In this document: piece after piece, positions 1 through 11,727 of the stretch
How the letters are laid out: each line of letters starts with the position of its first letter
Position numbering within the stretch: the stretch's first letter is position 1
Made by a program: the position numbers and the translations under genes
Notes under the pieces: model-generated
Told to the model about the DNA's origin: nothing
The model's input: only the letters and a program-made list of their open reading frames with translations
Databases searched by the model: none
DNA from: Dipetalonema caudispina
Lineage: Eukaryota; Nematoda; Chromadorea; Rhabditida; Onchocercidae
Direction: 5' to 3'
Length of the DNA stretch: 34,408 bases
NCBI GenBank assembly: GCA_013365325.1
Contig: JABVXV010000491.1
Span: 1-34,408 of the forward strand

Positions 1-145
<145 letters not shown>

Positions 146-566
146 CATCATCATTGTCATCAAATTAATCTATACGATGTCCTTCGTAATATTTTTACTT
201 GAATTTAATAAAAATGATCTTACGATTTTTCAAAAAAATTTTATAATGAAGCTTTTCACTAATTTTATTAAAAAAAAGTCATTTTTAACAAGTAAAAAAA
301 AAAAGGAAAAAATTTCGTAAATTTTTTCTTAAACCTCAACAAATGATATACAATTGATTTTATTCTTCACTATCAATTTCTTTTTGTCTTACAAATTTCA
401 ACAAAAACGAATAATATTGATTGCCACATTTTATAAAATATCTTAAAAATTTAGCTTAAATATCTTTGAAATAGTTTAATCAATTATTAATAGAGTTTGC
501 TGATAATGAATATAAATATGTCTTGCTTACGTTTGTTTTATCAAACAACGAAGAAATTAATAATAC

Positions 567-2918
567 CTTCAGTAAGCTATTAAGTAAATCAGCAAAGCAT
601 AAATTGCTATTTCGAGAATATTGAATTAATGCAAGCAATGCTTTCTGTGCTTGACCATTAAAGTACTTCTGAAAGAAAAACATTAATTCAATGAAAGTAA
701 ATTAGCATAAATTATTAAGATGGATTATTTATTTTACACCTTTAACTCATCAAAAGAGTAATTAATAGCAGAAATGAAAATGACAAAGTTGAAATTTATT
801 CGTATTTTACCAAATTAAAATGTAAACAAATTAGAATGAAAAAAATTATCAACAAAAAAATGAATCACAGAAAAAATGCATCAAAATTATTTGAACTGAA
901 TATTCAAAATTATTTTAACTTTATAAATATAAGCCTTCATGCGAAGAATTTTTCGCGAATTTATAATTAATTCATTTCTGTGTGATATATATATATATAC
1001 TTGTTACCTTATCAGGTTTAATTATTGTATTTAGTAAACAGTTGCATATCAAAAATTGAACAATTTTGAGAAAAAAAGAAATGATTTGAAGATATTTATT
1101 GAATAATCATAAATTAAATAACTAAATTTGAATAGTTTTCTTTTTTTTAAAGCAATAAGTGAACAAACTTCAATATCTTGTTCAATTTGACGTCCAGAAA
1201 TTGTTGCATATTCTACCGCTAAAATGTTCAATTGATAGTTTGGAAGTGATGCTACGATATGTTTCATCGCTGTTTTATCAATTTTTTTCTTTTCACCCAA
1301 TATTTTCTTCACTTCCTACAAAAATAAATGTATCATTTTATCATTCAAATTCTTTCACTCGTAAAATTAGCATATTAATGTATCAATTAAATGCTTGAAA
1401 GAAAACAAATGACACTTGTCAACTTACTTGCTTAATTTTCTCCATATCAACGATATCGTTATTTGTTACAACCGGTTTCTGAATAATGGTCAACAAAATA
1501 TCTTTCAAGTCACCATTTGTGCGTGTAGCTATATCATTTTCCAATTTATTTCCTAGTATAATTTGATATTCATTTTTGATCGCAGCTAATTCTAAATCAG
1601 TCCGTAAGCAAAGAATTTCGATTAGTGCTGATTCATTGATACCTCTTTCCTGGAATCAGTAACATCATCACTAATCAATATAATTAATATATTAGTACTG
1701 AAGCATGGAAGATCATTTTATGAATTAGTCCAGTTATTTCGAATGTAGATGATAAAATTGGAATAAAAAAGAAATGGAAATGGTATTGTTCTATAGAATT
1801 ACAATAAAAGACTAAAATTTTAAGGGACTTATAATCAATAAATAAGAATTTGGATAATTATAGAAATTAAATTTAAACTTTTCGATAAATTAAAAAATGA
1901 ATCATATTGGATTCATTACAATATTAAAATGAATAGAAACTTTAGTAATTAGTTTGAATTATGTATATTTCGAAGTAATATATTAAGTTCAATTAATTTA
2001 GAAAGTATTGGTTTAAACTTGGCTCAATTCTAACAAATACTTCTCATATCAAATTTATGCTTAGCATTGAAATGTTTCAGAATCCAAAAAACGATATTAC
2101 CATAAATTCCATATTTTTTTTTTTTATTTTATTTACATTTTCATTACTTCTTCCTTTTAATTAACATTTCATTTTTTGTTTTTAAATATAAATTTAAATT
2201 GAACGAAAATATTTGCATATTCTATCAATTATTATCTTTTCATAATGTAAACGGAGTTGTTTTGTTCGAAAGTTTTATATTGATGAAATTAATTTGACAG
2301 AGAATTTGATTTTAAATTCAAAAAGAAAAAAATTTTTACATTAATTGCTTTAATAAGCTGCAAAGTATCATATTTGGTTGGCGTTTCCATAAGTGCCAAA
2401 ATGATTTCTTTACAATCACCAGCCAATCCATTCGTTAGATCGATCATTAAATCCTTGTTGTATTTTATCTTATACGGTGTTTTAATCTGAAAAATTAAAT
2501 TATTTCCTCAAAATAAAGTAAATAAAAGAGAACTAAAACGAAAGAGAGAAAGAGAAAAAAAATGGAAGGAATAGGATAAATAATTTGAATTCTTTTTGAA
2601 ACATTCCTTTTTTTTTTATTTTCCAACTTTTATTTCCAATTATTACATCTATCAAAATGGCAAAAAATATCAAATATGAAGTATAATTTTTAAGTCCTAA
2701 ATTATGGATTAAATGTATTTAATTTTGAAATTATTAATTGATGATATTACCATTTGTCGTTGTGTATTGTTAATTTGTGTAAGTATCTGAAATATTTGCA
2801 TTTTGCTGACATCCGTTTTTGATGCTAATAGTTTTGCTAATAAATCAGCAGCTTCATCGTCATGAAATGGAAATTTGGCACCGATTGTTCCTCGACGTGT
2901 GTTATCTATTCCCAGCAT
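567..2918 (-). CDS. Annexin family protein, repeats 1-3 visible, C-terminus beyond window (divergent tandem paralogue)
   Basis: Five coding exons read on the minus strand: 2918-2751, 2486-2340, 1649-1428, 1315-1169 and 668-567 (56, 49, 74, 49 and 34 codons, all phase 0). Together they give 262 residues covering annexin repeats 1 to 3. Recognisable family signatures are GTIGAKF near the start, NNTQRQM ending the first half of repeat 1, METPTKYD closing repeat 1, ALIEILC in repeat 2 and KALLALIQYSRN in repeat 3. The last donor (AAG then gtatta) leads to a repeat 4 exon that is not found in 1-566, so the gene runs off the left edge. Annexins bind acidic phospholipids through calcium in GxGT loops, but here those loops are gone: residues 34-37 are KTDV and 106-109 are ERGI. 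The cap residues are G76 and R148 instead of Asp/Glu. The start at 2918 is chosen because an acceptor-like TTTTTCGTAG lies 4 bases upstream; an in-frame ATG at 2939 is the alternative. Intron positions match the neighbouring complete annexin. Confidence 0.9.
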
Positions 2919-2922
2919 AATT

Positions 2923-2934
2923 CTACGAAAAATT
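2923..2934 (-). other. Predicted 3' splice acceptor just upstream of the divergent annexin start
   Basis: On the minus strand the sequence AAATTTTTCGTAG ends four bases before the ATG at 2918. It resembles a nematode 3' splice site and would suit either spliced-leader trans-splicing or a short 5' UTR intron. The resulting leader would be AATT-ATG. No upstream exon was identified, so trans-splicing is the simpler inference. Confidence 0.4.
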
Positions 2935-4005
2935 TTCAATCAAATATCTCTAATAAAAATTTAACGGAAAAAATTCCCATTTATATTTTACAATTAAATC
3001 ATTCAATACTTTTGATAGGTTTAAAATTGTCATAAATCTTTAAATATTAAATTATTCTCATAGAATAATTTGCAAATTATGCTTTGCAAACAGAAATATC
3101 AAATGTTTTTCTCTTTTTTTCTTTTTTTTGGCTTTTATTTTGCTAATTAGCATTGTTTTCTTGTGAAATGAATTAAATTTACAACTGTAAAAGTTTACAG
3201 AAAAAGAATGTAAAAGATGTGAAACGTTTTGAAGAATTTCTTACCAAAAGCATAAAGAGAAAAGGATATCAGTATGGGTGAAACGTTTTAAAATGAGAGT
3301 TTTTCCAAAACGATACAGAGAAAAAAACGTAAGTGACGTGAAATATTAACAGGAAGTGTGAAATTAAAATGATTCACATGGAATAACCTTTGATTAAAAT
3401 TTCATCGATTTAAATAAATTTCAAGTTCACTAAGCATTTCCTGTCCATTTTTCGTTACAATAGATACTATAAAAAAATGATAGCAACGAATTGAATTATC
3501 AAAAAATTGATTGAATGAATGATTATCAATTATTTGATAATGTTTCATACTATCACTTCATTTGGTGATTATACTTTGACGCTTTATTTCTTAAATTTTA
3601 ATTTTAAAATTGTTTGTGAAAGATAAAAATTTGTTCAATAATACTATCGATTTTTCGTCTTCATTGCTTATCCTAAATACGATATTCAATAATTAATCAT
3701 ATTAAATTGATATCTATCCTTGTGTTATAATTTCATATTATTTCACACTTATATATATTCATTGCTATTTCATGCATAATATTGTTAGTGTTGTCATCTA
3801 AAATTATTATTTAATCAAACCATTCATAAAATACAATTAATTGTGAAATAAAAATTTTTTGTTTGGCTCTCTTTTTTCTTTGTTTTAAACTTTCATACTA
3901 TTTAACTGATGAAAATATTATCATAAATATAGAGATTATGATAAGATTATCATTGCATTCATTTTAATCATGAAATCTTTCTTATGTTTACGGAATTATA
4001 CATAA

Positions 4006-4009
<4 letters not shown>

Positions 4010-4043
<34 letters not shown>
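4010..4043. repeat. Poly(A) tract of about 34 bases
   Basis: An almost uninterrupted A run in the intergenic region, one of several of 18 to 40 bases in this stretch (others near 4605, 5083 and 5563). Confidence 0.9.
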
Positions 4044-4044
<1 letters not shown>

Positions 4045-5929
4045 GCTGATAGAAGTGATTATCTTTTGGGAAACAAAGCTTACTGAACTCTCCTAAGAAG
4101 ATTTACTCGTATTTATATTTACAATAAATAATTTCACTGAACTGTATTCTTTTTTTTTTCTTCGCATTTTGTTGGAAAGCAAAAATTTTACAATATTATG
4201 AAATTTTCATATTAAAATATAAAATTAAGCATTAAAAATATTTTGGGAATATGTTCTTTTTTTTTTTTTTTTTTTTTATTAAATTGCTAAAAACTATTTC
4301 ATTCTTCAGATTGTTGTATATTTCAAAATTCTCTCTTATTCAACAAATTATTCTATTCTGCTCTTTAAACTATGAATAATATTTCATAGTTGTTTGTTGA
4401 AATAATAAATGATTTTGTTGTTGTTTATTTGTTAATAAATAAAGGATATGTTTGAAAATAACAATAAAGTTTCAATTATCTATGAAGTTGCTATGACAAT
4501 AAAATTAGTTTGTAATATTTATAATCATAATAGTATGTTAATGTTATTTCAAGAGTTTTCAAAATTTTTTTTGTTAATGATATCGAAGAACAATTATTTA
4601 TTTTAATTTTTTTTTTTTTTTTTTTTTTTTTTTAGATTGTAGTGGAAAAATGAAATCATTTGTAACATTGATAACCTTGAGAATATCATTATCATTTAGC
4701 TTCCTTTTCTTTTTGTAATTTTCACAAAAGTATCACTTTTTTGTTGTTGTTGTTGTTGCTTACTGTTAGTACAATTTTATTTTCATTTAAAGATATATTT
4801 ATTACTCATTTCTGCATTTACTTAAATTAAATTGATTCATTTATGATTTATTTTATTTGCTTTCTTGTTTACTTCATCATTCATTATTATTGTTATTGTT
4901 ATTATCACTAATAATAATTATTGTTATTGTTATTATTACATCATGATTAATTGATTGTAACAGATATTGTATGTATTCTGAATAAAGTTAAATTTTATAC
5001 GTTAGTAAACATATAAGTAATGTAGTAATGTTCTTTTATTTAAATTTGTAACAATAATAATAATATTAAGAATTTTGATTAAAAAAAAAAAAAAAAAAAA
5101 GGCAGTAGTGAATTAGAATTTTTATAGTTTTACTCACTTTTTTAAAAGAATTTTTCCATCAAATAATTGAAAAGTGATAATTTGAATAATGATATTGAGT
5201 AATTAGAACAATAAGTAATAATGAGAAGGATAAAGATGAAAAAATTATTTTTATATTTTGTACAGTTAGATGAAAGATTGTTAGAGAAAGTGTTGTAATT
5301 AATTCAAATAATTTAAAAATCATAGAATATAGACATTTCGTGAGTTTTTCTTCCTTTTTTTTTTTTTTTTAATTAAAACAAATCTTACTCATATGCGTAT
5401 GTTTTTTTTTATTTACATGGATAAATTAATTAAATTTGAAATCTTACTTTACGATTAATTTTGTAATCAAATTTTTTTTTTTGGAAAATTGATAGTTGTA
5501 AAAATGAAAGTACATCAAAAGCCATTTACTTTACAGTAATCCATCGGTAACTGTCATTTGATAAAAAAAAAAAAAAAAAAAAAAAAGATGTTCATGATAC
5601 GATATATTCATTGTACATTTCAAAATTGTGGCAAAAATTATGAAATATTGAAAATTTAAGAATAATTCTTTGCTTTAATTTTGCTATTTCTAATTAATTC
5701 TAATAAAATGTACTTTTCACTTTTCCTTTGGAAAAATTATCCTGAAATTTGTTGTTTTTTTTTTTTTTTTTTTGAATCTGTTTTAAATTTATTTTAAATC
5801 CTTTTTTTTTTTTTCGAAATAATTCCAAATGATAACTTGATCAGTCATAATTAATAAATAATTAGCAAGCGAATTTTTAATCATTATAAAAATATCTGAA
5901 TGTAAATTTAACAAATGATTAGAGCAATA

Positions 5930-5930
<1 letters not shown>

Positions 5931-5969
<39 letters not shown>

Positions 5970-6014
5970 GAAAAAAAAAAAAAAAATAAAAAAAAAAAAA
6001 AAAAAAAAAAAAAA
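5931..6014. repeat. A-rich tract, 84 bases with rare G/T interruptions
   Basis: Nearly pure A from 5931 to 6014 with two G and one T interruptions. A perfect GC-containing hairpin follows about 40 bases later. Confidence 0.95.
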
Positions 6015-6131
6015 TGTTAGAAGATACGATAAAAGAGTGTAATAGTGAATTTCTATTAGCCCTGAGGGCTAATCTATTTGGTTCAAAAATTCATTGTAAC
6101 TATGAAATTATCATATGACCATTATTATTTA

Positions 6132-6149
6132 AAGAGAGAGAGAGAGGGA
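6132..6149. repeat. (GA)n tract
   Basis: A short GA dinucleotide run followed by a purine-rich stretch to about 6172. Confidence 0.85.
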
Positions 6150-7649
6150 GGAAGAGGTAGAAGAACGGAGAGAACACTTTTTATGGAAAGTATTGATTTG
6201 AATGTTAGATTGATAATTATATTAAACAAATAAACAAAGTGATATTATATTGAATAATAAAATGATAACGATAATTTCATTCTGTTCTAACAAAAAAAAA
6301 AAGAAGGAAAAAATTACTAAATTTCCATAGAATTATTTTTACCAAAAAATCAAATTTAAATTGAAACTATCGAACTCTCTATGAAAGATTATAATATGTT
6401 TTAGGTGATAGGAATGTATGAATGTAATGGAAACTTTAGATAGATTCTTGGAATGTATTAATCAGTTATAATTATAAAATAATTTTATTAAATTAATTAC
6501 TTTGGTTTTATTCCTATAATTACAATACTAAATTCATTGATTCAATTGATAAAGTAATTAAATCATTAGCGATGCTTGGAAATATCTGAATAACATTTGT
6601 TGAATAATAATTGTTAGTTGAAGGAAAATTACCAATGATAGAATAGATATTGATAAAATAGATGAAATTTATCAATATGATCGAAAAAATTATAATTACA
6701 ACATTAAATATCAAAAACAATTATGCATATTTTGATGTTGAAATGCAACAACATATGATGATAAATGATGGATATATAAACCATACGTGTATAACATTTT
6801 TATAATTAATTCTACATTTTGAGATAATTTACATTGCTTGAATCTATTTTTGCTACTTTTTTTTTTTTTTTTTTTATATTATTTAATTTGAACTAATCAA
6901 TAATCGATTTAAATTAAATATTTTATACAAAAAAATAGCATAAAGTTGCAAAAATAGTAATTATCTATTTGTTTAATTAACAAAAATTTTTATTCAATCT
7001 TTTATTCGCTTTACATAATGTCACTTAATAATAAGTAGTACTATAATTTATTATGATTACAATATCACATATTCATTTTGATAGATGATTAAAGTAATTA
7101 AACTTCATATAATCTTCTATAGTTAATTAAACAGGCCTAATATCATCTCTTTATAACAAATTATGTTAGATATTGTTTAAGATTCAACTATTCATATGCC
7201 TTAGAAATAATAAATCTTAATCTCTTAAAAAGAAATACCAATCTTGATAAATAAATAAAAGTGCAAAAATTACACTAATTAAAATTTGATTAATAATTCT
7301 TAGATAACTAAAAAAAAAAAAAAGAAAAAAGCATTATTTTCTTTTTTCCTCTATTTCTCTTGAATTTTTTTTTTTATTTTTTCTCTCAAGTAAATTAACT
7401 CAAAAATTAATAAGCTTTTCCTTTTTTTTTTTTATTTTATTTTTTTTAAAGCTTTAATAAATATTAACAAAAAAAAAAAATGATGAAAATAATGAAAAGA
7501 TGGAAGGAATGGTAAAATGTTTTATTGAAATAATGCAAATATAAAAATGATTGCTATCAATAACATTTCAACTAAGGAATTTTTTTTTTTTTTTTCCCCT
7601 TCCACTTTCTCCTCTCTCTTTCCCATAATCGTTTTTCAAATTTTTTCGG

Positions 7650-7651
<2 letters not shown>

Positions 7652-7692
<41 letters not shown>
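7652..7692. repeat. Poly(T) tract, 41 bases
   Basis: An uninterrupted T run. A second T-rich run of about 30 bases lies at 7872-7900. Both create spurious poly-Phe reading frames. Confidence 0.95.
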
Positions 7693-9676
7693 CTGCTTAT
7701 GTGTAAATGTGTTAAAGCGGAAAAACGGGGTTTGAACGATGGGGTATATTGTTATCGGAAAGATTTTTCGTGACATTTTTTATTGTTTGAGCAAAATAAA
7801 TGAATTTGTTCAATGCCAATGCCATCTGGTGCTTTTTTTCTTTTTTTTTTCATCGCACTTTCTCTTCTCTTTCTTTTTTTTTTTTTTTTTTTTTTTTTTT
7901 TGGATAATAAATTTTGCTAAATTGAAGAAAGAGACAGAAAAAGAATGAGGAATGAAATGGGATGGTAAATGGTCTAATAAAATATACTTATAAATTTTTA
8001 ATTAATTTTGGAATAGAATAAAATAATATCAATTTAATAATCATAAATGGGAAAATGAAAGTTAGAAAATTTTTTATTTAACAAAGCATTGGATTGCATT
8101 TCATTAGTCTAATTTTTTTTTTCATTGCAAAACGATTCAGATAATATGAAAAAAATTGACTTGAAATATTAATCAAAAACAAAAAAAAAATTGAAATATT
8201 GATTTAGAAATCTAATCTAATTCTTATCCAATTAACTGGTAGATTAGATCACCAAAAATGATATCTTCTAATCATCATGTCGTTAATTATTTTTTTCTTC
8301 TTCATTGATATCACTTACATAATTTTGTAAAGTTTTTTCAAATTTTCATATTTAGCAAAGATTTTCAAAAATAGGAACAGATAAGTTTTTCCCAGTGAGT
8401 ATTAGCGGTTGTTTTATTTTAACCTTTGTTTAGATTCAATATTACCTTGTTTAATTTTTTTTTTTTAATTTTCCTAAGTTAGCCTTCCTGATCAATTAGT
8501 AATTCCAAATTATGATCAAATGTTAAAGTTCATTTTCGTGAAACTCCAATTAATGCATATTATTACTTTCAATAGAATTGCATAATTATTTTGGGATAAA
8601 AATTTTGAAATTTGAGGAAAAAATAAGAAATAACATTGGAAGAATGATATTTCAAATTTAATTATGTGCACATATACATGAGCATTATCAATTCCTATTC
8701 TTATAATTATTAGTAAATGTATCTTAGTACAATGTTTTTCAGATTTTTCCATTTTAATAAGCTAATATCATTTAGTTTTAATCATAATATTCAGTATACC
8801 TATTGAATTAATTGAACTTATCAAATTGGTAAATATAAGTTGAAAGATAAAGAAATTCGGCAGTTATTATTCTAATTTGATTTAATTCACTGCATTTTAA
8901 TTTCAATTCTAATGCTGTATTCTGTTACATTTAACAAATATTGCGGTTGTTATGGTAAATATTTATCGGTTCAAAGTTTCTTTTTTCAAATTGTAAATTC
9001 AACTTCAACTGATCAGAGGATTAATGTCAGTATTCTGGATAATATTTATAATCATAATTTCAATTCGTGCTATCTTATGTATAACCGTTTGTTATTATAG
9101 GAAATTCCATTAAAAAATAATTGATTAATTTTATTAGAAGTTGAAAAAAAAAAAATTAATTAGTTCAATTCATGACATATATAAGCAGTAAAATATTTTT
9201 TCTTTTTGTTATTGGATGAATGCAAAATATTTGTCAATTCAATTTTTATATGGACTTAATTGTAATTTACTATTTAAAAAGGATCTAAATTACTTGATCG
9301 TTTCAATAAACTGTCGCATTTACAACAAATAATATAATATGATCTTCAAATGGCTAAAAGTTATAATATATATATCAATCGATTATGGTAAGATGTATTT
9401 AAGTAAGCTTTTTTCCGGATATCCTACTTGGATGTATGTTCGGTTTGCAAGTACACTATGATCGACATGATGGTATGACCCAGGTAATGTAAGATTATCG
9501 TCATTATCATGTACTTTCATACTTTTACAAAAGTTATCTAAAAAAACCCAACTCCATTTCCATATCACTAAAAAAAAGAAATTTCTCAATTTCTTTTTTT
9601 AAGTTGCACAAAAAATTCGTATTTCGAAAAGTTTCAATATTGAATAAATTTTTTTGTAAATTTCTTTTAAGGCTAC

Positions 9677-9708
<32 letters not shown>

Positions 9709-11727
9709 TATTAAATTTAGTTTTTTTTTTTTTTCAAATGTGATAGCTTTTTATACCCAACTGATGATAACAGTAACTCGGAATTTTTGCATTTTAAATC
9801 AAAGTGCAATTTAACGAATTGTAGGAAGTGCATGAAGAGTTTTGTACAATCATTTATGTTTTGCTTACTTGTTATTATTTTTTTCATTTTTTAATTTAAA
9901 TTACATTGGAATAATTTAGAGTGAAATTGAATGAGAAAGAAATAAATGAACAAATTTCAACATTTCTTTCTTTAATTTTTTTTATTTAAAATAAAATAAA
10001 AGCAAAGCAATACAAAGAAGAAATGCAAAATGGATTAATTGATAACATTAGCATATGTAAATTAGAATTTTTGGAAAGGAAAGAAGTGCAAAAAAAAAAC
10101 CAACAAATAGTTGGTAATAAAAATAATGGCAATGAAAATAATAATTGAAAAATAATTGTTATAATCGTTGAAAGCAAAGAGAAATTCATAAGTTTGGCAA
10201 TGCTATTATGGAATAATTGAAACAAAAAAGGATAATTGATAAAAGATGAAATAAATGATATTTTAGGCTAAAAAAAAAAAAAAAAAAACAAATCATTCAT
10301 CAAAGTCAATTTATGAAAAATTTTGTGAAATTTGACTCTCTTCATTAAACCATAGGATGATCAATTAAAAGCTATAGATTTTGAATGATTAGCATTATTT
10401 TAGCCTGTCTTGTCCCGGAGATAATTGATTGATTGTATGTTAGAATTCACCATAATATTACTATTTCTTATCAGAAAACAAACTGATTACAAAACTGATT
10501 TGATTATTTGTTGAATAGATCATAAAACTATTATATTATATTTAAATTGAAATCGATAGGGAAATTAAGTTGAAAAGGTCAAATTCTAATTTAACTTTTA
10601 TCTTAATTCATTTAGAAAAAAAAATAATATGTTTAGAAATGCAGCGAAATTATAATAATATGAATTGCATTTCTTTCATCTTAAAATTTACAAAGGTTAA
10701 AAAGTTGCATTTGCATTAGGTCAAATGTATAGCCTAGGCTAATACAGTCATTTTTATGATATCAGCGAAAGAGACAAAAAAGAAAACAATTAGGAAATGA
10801 TATGATTAAAACAGTATGCAGCTTTCTACAATACTTTTTTTATGCTAAATTAATTTACATAAAATTTGTTTTCATCCACAACACTTGCGTGTGATACATA
10901 TCTGACGTAAAATTAATGAATGATACGATATATCAAATGATTGCATCCTGTTTGGTTCGTTTAAAAAATCAAATAGTATCAATCATTTAGCAACTACGAT
11001 GCAAAATCTTTTGCCTCTAATAAATTCTATTGTTGCTAGTATTTTTTTCCTTAACATAAGAAGTTAAAATGAATTTTATAAAAAAAAAAAAAAAGAAAAA
11101 AAAACAAGTAGTTATTATGCGAAAAATATTAAATAGAATTTTTTGAAGTAAAAATTTATTTTCTTTCTTTCTTATTCAAAATTTCCATTTTTCTTTTGCA
11201 AATAGAATATGAAAGAAAAAAAAAATGATATATTATTAGAAAGAAAAAAGCAACACAATTATATTTGAGAAATTACGATGAAATGTTGAAGAATTTACGA
11301 TAATGAATTACGATGCAATGTTGACAGATTATAATGAATTATGATGATAAATATGAAGCGTTGCAATGAAAGCGATGAGTAAAAAAATTCGAGAATTTCC
11401 ATTCAAATATATTTCAAGTTAATTTGAAATGTTTACAAAAATTATTTCAAATATTGTTAATTAATAAAGTTCTAGATCTATTCATTATTTTTTTTTTTTG
11501 TTTTTCATAAATCTGTCAATAATTTTGTTTCCCAATATTGATTTCATTTTTAAATTAATAAAGTTCAGAATCTATCATGGTGAAAAATATGAAAAATGAA
11601 AGTTTTTCCGGGGAAAATATGAAAATTATTTAAAGTATAATATTATCATTTCTACAATAGTAAAGCATTAATTTTGTTCCATCTCTTCCGCTGTTGCTGT
11701 AATTGCTAATGAATAATTGAAAATTAT

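Larger units (their letters stand above)
2940..11727. other. Intergenic region between the two annexin genes
   Basis: About 8.8 kb of AT-rich sequence with stops in all frames and many A or T homopolymers. Open frames here are short, low in complexity (poly-Phe, Lys or Ile) and lack coding character. One more complex open patch at about 9383-9540 and small palindromes at 6055-6073 and 10730-10741 are treated as findings. No RNA gene was recognised. Confidence 0.7.

Noticed and set aside
150..566. Search for the missing repeat 4 exon of the divergent annexin
   Set aside because: No frame on the minus strand resembles the repeat 4 motifs (GxGT, RSEIDL); stops are frequent, so the exon is inferred to be outside the window.
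535..567. Alternative donor ACAAAC-gtaagc extending annexin exon 5
   Set aside because: It is a good donor, but the extra residues do not fit the annexin repeat 3/4 boundary, whereas the donor at 566 gives the same 34-codon exon as the paralogue.
7547..7948. Two open frames rich in phenylalanine
   Set aside because: They are produced by poly(T) tracts; there is no splice context or conserved motif.
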